Assembly: GCA_001695595.3 (NCBI GenBank)
Contig: MBPM02000106.1
Span: forward strand, 1-64,000
Source of the DNA: Plasmopara viticola
Taxonomy: Eukaryota; Oomycota; Peronosporomycetes; Peronosporales; Peronosporaceae
Length of the DNA stretch: 64,000 nucleotides
Direction of reading: 5' to 3'
In this document: positions 9,380-23,526 of the stretch, in pieces
Position numbering within the stretch: the first letter of the stretch is position 1
Layout of the letters: each line of letters opens with the position of its first letter
The notes under the pieces: model-generated
The model's input: only the letters and a program-made list of their open reading frames with translations
Databases searched by the model: none
What the model was told of the DNA's origin: nothing
Made by a program: the position numbers and the translations under genes

Positions 9380-9607
9380 TTGCACCAATTTGATGCTTCG
9401 GTGTCGTGTGCATTTAAACCGGACGCTTTTAACATCTTGTTGAATAGGCACGAATTAAGCACGAGTTTAAGCAGCGTCATCTACGCGTACAGTCGTGATC
9501 AAATCATCAGGATACCGTGTCATGATATTAACGATACTGATCGACAATTTGGCCGTTGTAAGGTAAGAAGATGTACGTTTGTATACCGTGAGAAACTATA
9601 CATTTAA
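9380..9607 (+). other. 75-codon ORF, conserved in all right halves (unit 1)
   Basis: Begins MHQFDASVSCAFKPD and ends REKLYI. It contains GTAAGA at 9560, a good splice donor, so it could be a first exon. I recognise no family. Five copies differ by at most one residue (P here, L elsewhere, in QIIRI-x-CHD), but recent duplication alone explains that. Confidence 0.3.
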
Positions 9608-12038
9608 TTGTGACGTAGCTAAAAGAACTTGTCGATAGAAAATCGACCCAAACACAGCACTTTCAAGTCTGCTAAACGGTCTGTATATGTTGATCGAAAA
9701 GCAATATTTTAGATTGGAACATGCCTCACAAAATATTTTTCTTGGTACGTCAAATGTCAGGGATGAATTTCCTTAATAAGCTATCCAGGCTCGAAGTGTC
9801 CAAGTCGATCATGATGAAGGCAACACTTGCTCTTTAATCCTCATCCATTTGGTTTTTGTAGAACAATGCATCATCCACAGCCATTAAATGCGTGCAGTAG
9901 AGACCGCATTTGATGACCATACATTCTTCTTCCTTTGTTTAAAAGGTAAGTAAAATGATTACACGCATCCCCGTTCGCCTTTATCTCTATGCGAAGGCAC
10001 AGCCTAATTATGCGAATGTTCGCATAGCTGTTCTACTTTTGTTTCGTCAGACATCTATCTTGTCGTCCGGTACCTCGTCGTGCGTGTGATGGTCAAGCTT
10101 GCTCCCGTCTGCATCCACCACTCAGTAAAAGGGAGCGACTTCATACATGCACTGATTGCATCAAATCAGTGCAGCTGCGTTTGAGCAATACCATAGTGAA
10201 AAAAGTTTTTTTTAGCACGTTTCGGTTCAACTTTGCCGCATAATTGGTTCTGTTGGAACTAGCAGTCGATCTTTTTGTCGATGAAATTCAAGCACGACAA
10301 CATTCTCGAGCAGACGAGCTAGTACTTTTGATGGCGATGGCATTGCTAGACTCTGGAGTTCGCTAAGCTAAAAAAAAATTTCTGCATCAGAATAGCTTGC
10401 GTCGTAGCACTGTCGTTGATTGAATATGTCTACTTTTTTGCTCGCATTGATGCCAGTAAAGCTTGAAAAACATTGCGGCTTCGTATTGCAGTCATTTAAA
10501 TAAAATGTCTTGAAGCTAGCCTTTTAGTAAGGACTTGCTTACTCGCATCTGGACTTAACATGTTTTCGCTAAGGTGTTAAAGCTTGCAACGAAACGAAGT
10601 TGCTCAATAAGCCTCCACTCAAAGATCAAGCATAACGCACTCGAACCATTTGTCGTTCGAGTCTTGCACCAAACGTAAGAATTATATTTCTGTACAACTT
10701 ACCATCACGCTGGCGCTTTCTGAATTGTATACCATACGTTTCAATGCTCTCCGTTTTGGTAAAAGGTCGAAGGTGTCCTTTTTGAGGAGCTCAAGTACGT
10801 TCAGATGCTCAAATTGATGAGCGCTTAGAACGGCATCGTCAACAATCCTTCTTTGATGCCTTGCCCAGACCATCTTTTAACTTGTTCTGCATCTCTCCAT
10901 TTGTGTGACGCTATTGGTACAGTTCGAGTATTCAGGCCCACAACAAAGTAATATCTAGGCTCTTGTAAACTTTTCGAGGCTGTAATCTCACATTGAACCC
11001 CGACAGGAAAGAAGGTCTAAGCTTCGTGAAAGGAATTAAATGAAGTTTTTCTTTATGTTCTCGTCGTTGTTTCCTTAAGCTCCGTCCGCTGGTTGATCCG
11101 ACCTGACAGGTCGTAGGATAGGTGGTGTGCACTGAGACAAAGTCTATTTTAGACTGCGCGCGGTGTGCGCAATTGACTAATTAGCTACTGTGTCGCTATA
11201 AGCTCCCTTGCTATATTGGGACTTGACTACTCCCGATAGCAGGTAGAGCGCGGCCATGTTTCCCGCCCAAGCTCAACTCTGGGTCGACATGTAGCTTACG
11301 GTGTCTGTGTGGGACAAAACATTTGTTTACCACAAGAACATTGGCCAATCGTGTGGTTGATAGAACTTTAATGCTTGAGCCTTTATTTTTTAGTTTCCTT
11401 ACGATCCTTTCAAAATGAACACCCAACCTGAATCTTCTATAGAAGTGGGTGCGAATCGGGCGCTATACCGGATCGAGTGTAGCACAAAATACTTATATGC
11501 TTTGTCTTATAACTATTGTGCTTGTTTGGACGCGTACACCTTGCTGACTTTAGTGGTTGTTGATGGATGATAAAAATTGTGAATAGAACGCGGCTGACCT
11601 ACTACGCAAGTAGATCATACTCCAACTAATACGTGAGCCATAGTTGCGCAATTAATAAGAACCCATCAAGCCGATTACATTGTGCTTCATACGATCGTAT
11701 GTTGCTAAAAGTTGGAATGGATCGGGCCACCGACCTGGTTATATGTGTTTGGTCTTCCCATAATCTTGATACGGTCAGATCACACTAATTTTGACCGCGC
11801 ATCAAATTGAGTGTGTCAAATGACGCTAAGTATCTGATCGATCGATCGTTTGTGACCCAGTTTTCCTTCTAGCCAATAGACTACCAGTATCATCAGCGAT
11901 TGACTATTGGTATCGCATCGGCTCTTTGAACTCAACAATCGATGCCTTCGAGTGCTGAATACAGTGGTCGTAGGCTACAAGCGTCTTCTATATGAAGGCA
12001 AGAGAATGCATAATGACGACATGGACGACTTTTGGGCG

Positions 12039-12554
12039 TCAAGAATCAGCGCACCATTTCGACTTTAATGGAAAGTTGACCATGACACCATGGATAACAT
12101 AACAAAAAAATCGCTTTATTATATTGCATTGAACATAGCAAGGAGGGCTAATTGGAGTACAGGGCGAGCTATTTTCCAAAACATCTTCATTGGATTTTTT
12201 GTTACAGTCAAGAAAAATGTTTCTTCCATGTGAGAACAGCACACGATCAAGGCTACGATCGTGCCCTGAGAGGCTGGAAATGAACTCAAGCGCTGAGTCG
12301 CCCTTGGCTGCGATGTCCTCCATCTCACCCACGCACCACAAGTTGATCTCCTTGTCGACACTTCCCGTTGTCAGAAGTGGCTTGTCAGATGTCGTTGCGG
12401 TTTCATTGTTTGATCGTAGAAAGTTTAATGACAAAATAGCCTCATTGAGCCCCGTAGGGCCACAGTGTAGCCGGGTTCTTGGAGTCGCCATGCGCACCGG
12501 CGGGACTTTGAGCTTCGACATGACTAATGACGATTCAAGCTTTTCTAAAATCAC
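12039..12554 (-). pseudogene. WD40 (CAF-1 p60-like) fragment, unit 2
   Basis: Same 171-codon frame as the unit 1 copy, with the R variant at codon 26 (ATPRTRLH instead of ATPGTRLH). It is truncated after about two blades. Confidence 0.58.
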
Positions 12555-13588
12555 TCAAAGTCATAATCCCATGACTAGTACCGATCCTAAGTATCCCAAA
12601 GCAAATTAGCCCCTAGAGTGAGTACTATCAAACTATTTGATATGTTCGTGCGAAATACGCAAACAGCATATATTTGACGCTGACTTGCTGACTGTAGTTT
12701 CGACACAATAAAAGCTGATAACGCCGATCAAAACTTGAGCAGTTCGATGATGGTAGTTAGTCAAAAAATTTAAGGTTTGCAGTACAACAAATTCCGTGTC
12801 TGTTCGCACTGAGAAGGAATTGCATAGCAGCAGATAAAGTCTAATTCTCAATTGTTGTCAAGATTACTGTGACGTATAGTATTCATTGAAATTAGCGACT
12901 GTAAACAGCATGGCCATAGATGACTGTATAATACGGTCAACCGAGACCATATAGTCGAGTGAAGTCGTCTAGCCGTATGCTGTATGATCAAATTACAAAA
13001 CACCATTCAAATGTTAAATTTGTTGCTGTTAAGACCATCTTTGGATTCAACAGTTGTGTAGCCTACAATAGAAGCGGTTGTGGCGTCGTCCTCAAGTAAA
13101 TTTACCGTGTTGGAAGCAGTCTTTTGCATTTAAGATCGTGAGCTGAATTTTGAACGTCTTCTGAAGACGAGTCCAATGCACGATGAAAGTATATGATGAT
13201 AAAGCGACATGTGCACTATAACTTATTTAGCTCTTTTTACACACTCCTTGACCCCCATCCCTACACTATTAGAAACAGAAAAAATAAAAAATCAATTTTG
13301 ACAAGCCCCATCCTAGGGCATCAATGGGTAGAAAACACTAAAGCACAAAACCATACCAATTTGAATCATCAACATAATTACGGACGCAGAAAATCAACAC
13401 AACATTTGTTAAGTCAGGTGGTTGGTCTTTTCTTATCTGGATGTAACATAAATGTCAGCAAATAGCTACCATTACGCGATGAAATAATTACAGTATCTTT
13501 TCGTAACAGAATTACAAATATGAATCAGTCGTGAGTTAATTAAATTGTGATCCTGAATTATCTTCTATAACATATACTACAAAAAATG

Positions 13589-13910
13589 CTTCGGAAAAGG
13601 TTGGGGTGACGCCCTCCTTCCAAGCGCGGGGGCTAAATGCTCGCGCGCTTCGGGCAGGTGCTCTCGGGCATCTGCGAGTCTCTAACGAGTCTCACCCTCG
13701 ACGTGACGGTCTCCAGCACCAGGGTGCCACCTGGGCTCTTACCAAGTCAGAGTTAAACAAAATAATGGAAGACCCTCACGACCTCGGTGCTGGCTACACT
13801 GCCCGCCGAACGAGATCCGACGTATGCGGACACCACTCCATGCCGTGGACTAGCCAGACTGAGCCTAGCACGTGCATAACTTGGCAACGCGATAACGTAA
13901 TACAATACAA
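13589..13910 (+). mobile_element. SINE-like element, unit 2
   Basis: 322 bp, with flanking repeats at 13575-13588 and 13911-13924. Confidence 0.52.
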
Positions 13911-13921
13911 TACTATAAAAA

Positions 13922-14218
13922 ATGTCTGAATTTGGAAAATATTAAAGGAAATCTCCTGAGGAAGTCTATAAGGAAAATGCCTCGTACTGTCGATGGTTAT
14001 ACAACGAACAATTGGAAGACTCGAATATCCGGCGCTTTTTAGACAGCAAGTTCCAAGCTGGAGACGATAGCTATATCGTGCGTCGGGTCAAACATGAAAA
14101 CAAGTCCGTTAAGTGGATTGTTGAAAACGATAAGCAATACTTCAATTGGAGGTTTAAATATGTACCTTACAAGAATAAATATCCATCATTCAACGATAAG
14201 TCACGGCATAAGAATTAA
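13922..14218 (+). pseudogene. ExoX-like pseudogene, unit 2
   Basis: Same stop at codon 8 as the unit 1 copy. The rest of the frame is open to 14218. Confidence 0.58.
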
Positions 14219-14401
14219 CTACTGTTTTTTTTGTCTTCTCTTTAGCTGAAACCTGTTAGCTGCTTGTCGAGATTCTGTTATTATCGAGGCTCTTCTTCTC
14301 TAACAGGATATCAGATCATACAGGTGATTAGAACGAACGAGCGTCACAGGCTTCCATTCAACCACACGTGTTCCAATGAGATCGACCCAGCAAACGAACA
14401 G

Positions 14402-15332
14402 TTATATCACCCACCGTCCACGATAATGTGATTGAAGTCGCTGTGGCAAACTTCTGGAGATGTTCGTATAGCCAAGAAATAGCAATTTCATCTTTTCTTC
14501 CAGTGTGAAACCTTTTGACGAGAAGTCATCGAAGCAAAAAACTTTCGACACCCATCCTTCGCGCAATCGCCTTTGTTCTGGCCAACTGAGCTTGATGGTA
14601 CAAACAGCGCCTAAGAGGTTGCAGTATTGACCTGCTTGAAAACGAAGTGCCTTACCATCCAGCTCGCCAAGTGTTGTGAGCGCATTAAACCGCGGCGCAT
14701 TTGGAGCGTAGATTGGACTTGTGCTTGCCCCCCAATATGCTGATACAAATCCGCCTCCAAGTACATCCCATTGCTCTTGGGTCAAGCTGTCCACGAGCAG
14801 CTGTGCGTCTAGATCGTTGGATTGAAATTGTCTAATGTGAACAGATCGTGCTTGTCGACAAGGAACGTAATGTCGAGATCATCGAAGGCGCTTGCGATCG
14901 GCCCGAACAACAGCAATCCGTTATTCACAACGTCAATATTCTCGATTTGCACAAAATTACCTTTGAAGCGATCGTGTTTTCGTCGGAAAAGATGGGATGC
15001 AATCACAACAGGACTCGCTAGATCAACATTCATCACCATGCAAAGAGCATCGAGTCGCCGTTCTAATTTTTCCCACAATCACATTTGAAGTCCTTCACCA
15101 ATTGCTGCTTCAGCTTCTGAGTTCTCGAATCCGTGGTACTGGGAACGTTCAAGAAAGTGCGTTTAAAACAACGTGGCAGCAATTGCTGTGTATAGAGAGG
15201 AAGTGTGGTCTTTGGCCGAAATCACCACCAGCACGTGAATTCCCCTTTCATTTGGCTCAATTCTCTTTCCAAAGTTCGTAGGGTTTTGATCCACAACGAA
15301 CGGATCCTTGTGCGTAATGAAATTTCGTATGA
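14402..15332 (-). pseudogene. CRN/HNH-like remnant, left arm (unit 2)
   Basis: The distal block is open for 130 codons (14402-14794), because a 1-nt loss near 14638 joins two frames that are separate in unit 1. The header has lost one nucleotide of the GGGTTTTT run near 15286. Confidence 0.53.
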
Positions 15333-15857
15333 CGAATAGTAGTCCGGGTAATAGCCAAAGGCTTTGCCACCGTATCCTTTGCCGTAATAGTAGTCATTGC
15401 CGTTGCCGTGGTTGTCATTGTCGTGGCCGTAGTGGTCGTTGCCGTGGCCGTAGAAGTCGTTGCCGTGGCCGTGGTACTCATGGCTGTAGTCGTCGTAGTC
15501 CTTGCCGTATTTGCTGTAGCCGCTGTGTTCCTTGTGCACGAAGCTCTCGTGGCTGTGGTCGTCGTCCTTGCAGGCGTAAGCATCGTGACCGTGGTCCTTG
15601 TGATCATAGTCGTCTTTGCCGTAGCTGTAGTCTGTTGACTCGGTGGCCTGGATTTATCGTCTTTCAGGCGCCGACGATAGTGCAATGCCCATGTCGTGGT
15701 GTCTTTTGCGGTGGTCACAATCGCGCTTAAGCGGGTGGTGTCTGTAGTCCCGAAGGAGCCAAGGAGCGATTCCCGCTGGAGCACCTCGGGCATCAATCGA
15801 TTGCAGGATGGAGGCACTGACGTATAGGCTTAGCACTGCAAGCATATTAAACTGCAT
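15222..15857 (-). pseudogene. YG-rich gene, unit 2 left, multiply frameshifted
   Basis: The signal peptide starts at 15857 and shifts at CCCGAGGTGCTCC. One missing nucleotide near 15650 and losses near 15325 and 15387 leave the tract in pieces (15222-15539, 15257-15817). Confidence 0.55.
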
Positions 15858-16429
15858 CTTGGCCGCGCAGTTGCTTGACTTGAATGGATGTATTTGCTAG
15901 TTGTCGATTGCTGAGAAGAAGGCAAATGAAAAGTGAGAGAGCGCAATATCTTAAGAGAGCTTCCTAATTGATGTGACACGGCAAGAAAAGTCTCTTGCGA
16001 ATCTCTTGCGAACTGAAGCGATACGGCAAGAGAAATCGCTCTCGAGTCTCTATCAACATCTTGAGAGATCTTTGTAAATGACGGTCGACCGAGCAAAAGA
16101 ATTTGCAAGAGAATGACATATTTCTAAAAGCCGATTGACAAGGGTACCTTAATGATGATTGGATAGAAAAGTAGAACAGATGATCAGCTGGCTGTCCCAA
16201 CAGGTTGACACCTCGGAAAACTTATTATCTAGCAAATTCTCTTGCCGTGCCACTTCATATACAACGCTTTCTGAAAAAACTGAAAGAGACTAATTATAAA
16301 AGCGTCTGAGAACACATCAATAATCAGCATTTGATCATTTCTCGCTCTCTCACTTTTCATTTCGCCTTCTTCTCAGCAATCGACGACTAGCAAATACATC
16401 CATTCAAGTCAAGCAACTGCGCGGCCAAG
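15858..16429. promoter_or_regulatory. Bidirectional promoter, orientation A (unit 2)
   Basis: Collinear with unit 1, with a small duplication (AATCTCTTGCG) near 16000. Confidence 0.57.
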
Positions 16430-17037
16430 ATGCAGTTTAATATGCTTGCAGTGCTAAGCCTATACGTCAGTGCCTCCATCCTGCAATCGATTGATGCCCG
16501 AGATGCTCCAGCGGGAATCGCTCCTTGGCTCCTACGGGAACTACAGTCACCACCCGCTTAAGCGCGATTGTGACCACCGCAAAAGACACCACGACATGGG
16601 CATTACACTATCGTCGGCGCCAGGAAGACGAGGAATTCCAGGCCACCGAGTCAACAGACTACAGCTACGGCAAAGACGACTATGATCACAAGGACCACGG
16701 TCACGATGCTTACGCCTGCAAGGTTGACGACCACAGTCACGAGAGCTTCGTGCACAAGGAACGCAGCGGCTACAGCAAATACGGCAAGGACTACGACGAC
16801 TACAGCCATGAGTACCACGGCCACGGCAACGACTTCTACGGTCACGGCAACGACCACTACGGCCACGACAATGACAACTACGGCAACGGCAATGACTACT
16901 ATGGTTACGGCAAAGGATACGGTGGCAAAGCCTTTGGCTATTACCCGGACTACTATTCGTCATACGAAGGATTCATTACGCACAAGGATCCGTTCGTTGT
17001 GGATCAAGAACCCTACGAACTTTGGAGAGATATTTGA
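16430..17037 (+). pseudogene. YG-rich gene, unit 2 right, frameshifted
   Basis: ATG at 16430. It has the CCCGAGATGCTCC shift; the tract is open at 16525-17037 to ELWRDI. Confidence 0.57.
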
Positions 17038-17919
17038 GCCAAACGAAGGGAAAATCCACGTGCTGGTGGTGATTTTGGCCAAAGACCACACTTCCTCTCT
17101 ATACGCAGCAATTGCTGCCACGATTTTTTAAAGCACGTTCTTGAACGTTCCCAGTACCACGGATTCGAAAACCTAAAAGCTGAAGCAGCAATTGGTGAAG
17201 GACTTCAAATGTGATTGTGGAAAAAATTAGAACGGCGACTCGATGCTTCTTTGCATGGTGATGAAAGTTGGTCTAGCGAGTCCTGTTGTGATTGCATCCC
17301 ATCTCTTCCGACGAAAACACGATCGCTTCAAAGGTAATTTTGTGCAAATCGAGAATATTGACGTTGTGAATAACGGATTGCTGTTGTTCGGGCCGATCGC
17401 AAGCGCCTTCGATGATCTCGACATTACGTTCCTTGTCGACAAGCACGATCTGTTCACATTAGACAATTTCAATCCAACGATCTAGACGCACAGCTGCTCG
17501 TGGACAGCTTGACCCAAGAGCAATGGGATGTACTTGGAGGCGGATTTGTATCAGCATATTGGGGGGCAAGCACAAGTCCAATCTACGCTCCAAATGCGCC
17601 GCGGTTTAATGCGCTCACAACACTTGGCGAGCTGGATGGTAAGGTACTTCGTTTTCCAAGCAGGTCAATACTGCAACCTCTTAGGCGCTGTTTGTACCAT
17701 CAAGCTCAGTTGGCCAGAACAAAGGCGATTGCACGAAGGATGGGTGCCGAAAGTTTTTGCTTCGATGACTTCTCGTCAGAAGGGTTTACACTGGAAGAAG
17801 GTGATATTGCTATTTCTTGGCTATACGAACATCTCCGGAAGTTTGCCATAGCGACTTCAACCGCATTATCGTGGACGGTGGGTGATATAATTGTTCGTTT
17901 GCTGGGTCGATCTAACTAA
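16968..17919 (+). pseudogene. CRN/HNH-like remnant, right arm (unit 2)
   Basis: The distal block is open for 139 codons (17500-17919). One extra A near 17265 (GATGAAAGTTGG against GATGAATGTTGA or GATGAAGTTGG elsewhere) changes the frame just before LASPVV. Confidence 0.53.
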
Positions 17920-18092
17920 AACACGTGTGGTTGGATAGAAGCGGCGCGGAAGGTGTGACGCTCGATGAACATAGACACCCGGAAGGCTTTTTGCACATGC
18001 TTCCGTTGTTGTGGACCAAGAACCCGAAGTTCTTCAAAGACTACTTTAAGCCAAACAAAGGGGAAAACCACGTGTCGGTGGTGATCTTATTA
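17920..18092 (+). pseudogene. Second CRN-header-like remnant (unit 2)
   Basis: As in unit 1, with LLWTKNP in place of LLWPKNP. Confidence 0.43.
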
Positions 18093-18484
18093 TAATATGT
18101 TATTTTAAGTATTGAATTGCATAATTCGCAAGCTACTTCGCGTTACGGTTACTATCGTACATGGTTAGATCATGTGGTGTGCTTGAAACGAGAAATCGTT
18201 CATTTATTATGACTACTCAGTAAGCCGGTGCAAGACGTCCTGCAGCTGGTGCCGAACGTTCCGCAGCAGAAAAGGTGTTGCAGGACCCTCTGTCACCCAT
18301 TCATTTTAAAATAGATGTCTGGGGCAATTTGCGCAATACGCTGGAGTCGAAGAATGCATCATACATGCTTATCCCTGTGACGATAGTACAAAAAAGCTAA
18401 ATGCAATCCTCATAGAAGACTCCATTTTAATTGTAAATAAAGAGGAGTGAGATCATATCATATAAAGCTTAGGCTCACTATCAT

Positions 18485-18712
18485 TTGCACCAATTTGATG
18501 CTTCGGTGTCGTGTGCATTTAAACCGGACGCTTTTAACATCTTGTTGAATAGGCACGAATTAAGCACGAGTTTAAGCAGCGTCATCTACGCGTACAGTCG
18601 TGATCAAATCATCAGGATACTGTGTCATGATATTAACGATACTGATCGACAATTTGGCCGTTGTAAGGTAAGAAGATGTACGTTTGTATACCGTGAGAAA
18701 CTGTACATTTAA
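18485..18712 (+). other. 75-codon ORF, unit 2
   Basis: L variant of the unit 1 ORF. Confidence 0.28.
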
Positions 18713-21700
18713 TTGTGACGTAGCTAAAAGAACTTGTCGATAGAAAATCGACCCAAACACAGCACTTTCAAGTCTGCTAAACGGTTTGTATATGTTGATC
18801 GAAAGCAATATTTTAGATTGGAACATGCCTCACAAAATATTTTTCTTGGTACGTCAAATGTCAGGGATGAAATTCCTTAATAAGCTATCCAGGCTCGAAG
18901 TGTCCAAGTCGATCATGATGAAGGCAACACTTGCTCTTTAATCCTCATCCATTTGGTTTTTGTAGAACAATGCATCATCCACAGCCATTAAATGCGTGCA
19001 GTAGAGACCGCATTTGATGACCATACATTCTTCTTCCTTTGTTTAAAAGGTAAGTAAAATGATTACACGCATCCCCGTTCGCCTTTATCTCTATGCGAAG
19101 GCACAGCCTAATTATACGAATGTTCGCATAGCTGTTCTACTTTTGTTTCGTCAGACATCTATCTTGTCGTCCGGTACCTCGTCGTGCGTGTGATGGTCAA
19201 GCTTGCTCCCGTCTGCATCCACCACTCAGTAAAAGGGAGCGACTTCATACATGCACTGATTGCATCAAATCAGTGCAGCTGCTTTTGAGCAATACCATAG
19301 TGAAAAAAGTTTTTTTAGCACGTTTCGGTTCAACTTTGCCGCATAATTGGTTCTGTTGGAACTAGCAGTCGATCTTTTTGTCGATGAAATTCAAGCACGA
19401 CAACATTCTCGAGCAGACGAGCTAGTACTTTTGATGGCGATGGCATTGCAAGACTCTGGAGTTCGCTAAGCTAAAAAAAAATTTCTGCATCAGAATAGCT
19501 TGCGTCGTAGCACTGTCGTTGATTGAATATGTCTACTTTTTTGCTCGCATTGATGCCAGTAAAGCTTGAAAAACATTGCGGCTTAGTATTGCAGTCATTT
19601 AAATAAAATGTCTTGAAGCTAGCCTTTTAGTAAGGACTTGCTTACTCGCATCTGGACTTAACATGTTTTCGCTAAGGTGTTAAAGCTTGCAACGAAACGA
19701 AGTTGCTCAATAAGCCTCCACTCAATGATCAAGCATAACGCACTCGAACCATTTGTCGTTCGAGTCTTGCACCAAACGTAAGAATTATATTTCTGTACAA
19801 CTTATCATCACGCTGGCGCTTGCCATTCTGTCACTTCTCAAAGTAATGCTCGCAACGTTTTGTGCTACCATAACTCATTGCTAATATCGGAAATTGTATA
19901 CTGTAAATGATGGCAGGTGTCGCTCATCATGGTCACATTGGAGTCGCAAGCTCTGCTTTTTATCGAGTAGCAGCCTAGCCACACGTTTGTCGGACGTGTT
20001 GTGTGTTAGATGTCGATAGTGCTTGGTCACAATTCACTATGAAGGATGATACAAAAACGATTGTATGATGAATCGCTGACGTGGTAGAAAGCTAAGCTGT
20101 GATTTTTGTCCTACGCCTCCTGTCCAAACATACATTGGCCGGTCGGTATAGACCATACACCTTACGGTACGATAAGCCGTGTTGTTTGTGTTACGGCAAA
20201 TATAGCTTTACGACTTCATATTAATCCCCAGGAAGAATGTTGTTCCAGCCAGCTTATTTGACAAAGAAATCGATTCTTTCAAAGCTGCACTCAACCCATA
20301 TTTTACGGAAGCAGTATAAAGACTACGAGGTGTCGCTTAATTTGCTGTAAGTAGCTTGAGAACCGGGCACGATAATCACCCTCAGCGAATTACTACAGGC
20401 ATCGAGAGGTTTGAGATACGCGCATCTTGGGGTACTGTCGATACCGCTTTTTCATATTGGCTGTCTAACAGTGATATTATTACTGACATTCTGTAAATAG
20501 TTTGCTACGCGCAAGGTATCTTTTGTGGTTCCTTCGCACCACTGTTATGGCCAGCGAACAATGCATTTGTGTCTAGAGTAGCGGCGTATTTGGAAGCGGC
20601 AGACCTTTTAAGTCGGTATTGGACAATGTAAAGCATGGATTTCTCTCTTGCTGGAGTTGGAGCAAGGAGAAGCTAGTGGCGGAACCATTTGTGATACATA
20701 TAGCAAATACTTTCTAAATTGTATACCATACGTTTCAATGCTCTCCTTTTTGGTAAAAGGTCGAAGGTGTCCTTTCTGAGGAGCTCAAGTACGTTCAGAT
20801 GCTCAAATCATCTTTTAACTTGTTCTGCATCTCTCCATTTGTGTGACGCTATTGGTACAGTTCGAGTATTCAGGCCCACAACAAAGTAATATCTAGGCTC
20901 TTGTAAACTTTTCGAGGCTGTAATCTCACATTGAACCCCGACAGGAAAGAAGGTCTAAGCTTCGTGAAATTAAATAAATGAAGTTTTTCTTTATGTTCTC
21001 GTCGTTAATTCCTTAAGCTTGGTCCGCTGGTTGATCCGACCTGACAGGTCGTAGGATAGGTGGTGTGCGCTGAGACAAAGTCTATTTTAGACTGCGCGCG
21101 GTGTGCGCAATTGACTAATTAGCTACTGTGTCGCTATAAGCCCCCTTGCTATATTGGGACTTGACTACTCCCGATAGCAGGTAGAGCGCGGCCATGTTTC
21201 CCGCCCAAGCTCAACTCTGGGTCGACATGTAGCTTACGGTGTCTGTGTGGGACAAAACATTTGTTCACCACAAGAACATTGGCCAATCGTGTGGTTGATA
21301 GAACTTTAATGCTTGAGCCTTTATTTTTTAGTTTCCTTACGATCCTTTCAAAATGAACACCCAACCTGAATCTTCTATAGAAGTGGGTGCGAATCGGGCG
21401 CTATACCGGATCGAGTGTAGCACAAAATACTTATATGCTTTGTCTTATAACTATTGTGCTTGTTTGGACGCGTACACCTTGCTGACTTTAGTGGTTGTTG
21501 ATGGATGATAAAAATTGTGAATAGAACGCGGCTGACCTACTACGCAAGTAGATCATACTCCAACTAATACGTGAGCCATAGTTGCGCAATTAATAAGAAC
21601 CCATCAAGCCGATTACATTGTGCTTCATACGATCGTATGTTGCTAAAAGTTGGAATGGATCGGGCCACCGACCTGGTTATATGTGTTTGGTCTTCCCATA

Positions 21701-21976
21701 ATCTTGATACGGTCAGATCACACTAATTTTGACCGCGCATCAAATTGAGTGTGTCAAATGACGCTAAGTATCTGATCGATCGATCGTTTGTGACCCAGTT
21801 TTCCTTCTAGCCAATAGACTACCAGTATCATCAGCGATTGACTATTGGTATCGCATCGGCTCTTTGAACTCAACAATCGATGCCTTCGAGTGCTGAATAC
21901 AGTGGTCGTAGGCTACAAGCGTCTTCTATATGAAGGCAAGAGAATGCATAATGACGACATGGACGACTTTTGGGCG

Positions 21977-22492
21977 TCAAGAATCAGCGCACCATTTCGA
22001 CTTTAATGGAAAGTTGACCATGACACCATGGATAACATAACAAAAAAATCGCTTTATTATATTGCATTGAACATAGCAAGGAGGGCTAATTGGAGTACAG
22101 GGCGAGCTATTTTCCAAAACATCTTCATTGGATTTTTTGTTACAGTCAAGAAAAATGTTTCTTCCATGTGAGAACAGCACACGATCAAGGCTACGATCGT
22201 GCCCTGAGAGGCTGGAAATGAACTCAAGCGCTGAGTCGCCCTTGGCTGCGATGTCCTCCATCTCACCCACGCACCACAAGTTGATCTCCTTGTCGACACT
22301 TCCCGTTGTCAGAAGTGGCTTGTCAGATGTCGTTGCGGTTTCATTGTTTGATCGTAGAAAGTTTAATGACAAAATAGCCTCATTGAGCCCCGTAGGGCCA
22401 CAGTGTAGCCGGGTTCTTGGAGTCGCCATGCGCACCGGCGGGACTTTGAGCTTCGACATGACTAATGACGATTCAAGCTTTTCAGAAATCAC
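21977..22492 (-). pseudogene. WD40 (CAF-1 p60-like) fragment, unit 3
   Basis: Open over 171 codons. It differs from unit 2 by one residue near the start (MISEKLESS). It has the same 3' truncation. Confidence 0.58.
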
Positions 22493-23526
22493 TCAAAGTC
22501 ATAATCCCATGACTAGTACCGATCCTAAGTATTCTAAAGCAAATTAGCTCCTAGAGTGAGTACTATCAAACTATTTGATATGTTCGTGCGAAATACGCAA
22601 ACAGCATATATTTGACGCTGACTTGCTGACTGTAGTTTCGACACAATAAAAGCTGATAACGCCGATCAAAACTTGAGCAGTTCGATGATGGTAGTTAGTC
22701 AAAAAATTTAAGGTTTGCAGTACAACAAATTCCGTGTCTGTTCGCACTGAGAAGGAATTGCATAGCAGCAGATAAAGTCTAATTCTCAATTGTTGTCAAG
22801 ATTACTGTGACGTATAGTATTCATTGAAATTAGCGACTGTAAACAGCATGGCCATAGATGACTGTATAATACGGTCAACCGAGACCATATAGTCGAGTGA
22901 CGTCGTCTAGCCGTATGCTGTATGATCAAATTACAAAACACCATTCAAATGTTAAATTTGTTGCTATTAAGACCATCTTTGGATTCAACAGTTGTGTAGC
23001 CTACAATAGAAGCGGTTGTGGCGTCGTCCTCAAGTAAATTTACCGTGTTGGAAGCAGTCTTTTGCATTTAAGATCGTGAGCTGAATTTTGAACGTCTTCT
23101 GAAGACGAGTCCAATGCACGATGAAAGTATATGATGATAAAGCGACATGTGCACTATAACTTATTTAGCTCTTTTTACACACTCCTTGACCCCCATCCCT
23201 ACACTATTAGAAACAGAAAAAATAAAAAATCAATTTTGACAGGCCCCATCCTAGGGCATCAATGGGTAGAAAACACTAAAGCACAAAACCATACCAATTT
23301 GAATCATCAACATAATTACGGACGCAGAAAATCAACACAACATTTGTTAAGTCAGGTGGTTGGTCTTTTCTTATCTGGATGTAACATAAATGTCAGCAAA
23401 TAGCTACCACTACGCGATGAAATAATTACAGTATCTTTTCGTAACAGAATTACAAATATGAATCAGTCGTGAGTTAATTAAATTGTGATCCTGAATTATC
23501 TTCTATAACATATACTACAAAAAATG

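Larger units (their letters stand above)
1..9983 (+). repeat. Array unit 1 (complete, long form)
   Basis: This is a complete 9983-bp unit running from the marker TCTCTATGCGAAGG to the next copy of the same marker. It contains, in order: gene-poor DNA, the WD40 fragment, the SINE-like element, the ExoX-like pseudogene, inverted YG/CRN arms around a promoter, and a 75-codon ORF. It holds an 892-bp segment (736-1627) that units 2 and 5 lack. Most aligned stretches differ from other units by only isolated substitutions or 1-2 nt indels. The window opens exactly at the marker, so the array probably continues to the left. Confidence 0.9.
9984..19087 (+). repeat. Array unit 2 (complete, short form)
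   Basis: This 9104-bp unit is collinear with unit 1 except for loss of the 892-bp segment. The deletion junction is at about 10715, between GGCGCTT and TCTGAATTG. The promoter lies in the same orientation as in unit 1. Confidence 0.9.
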
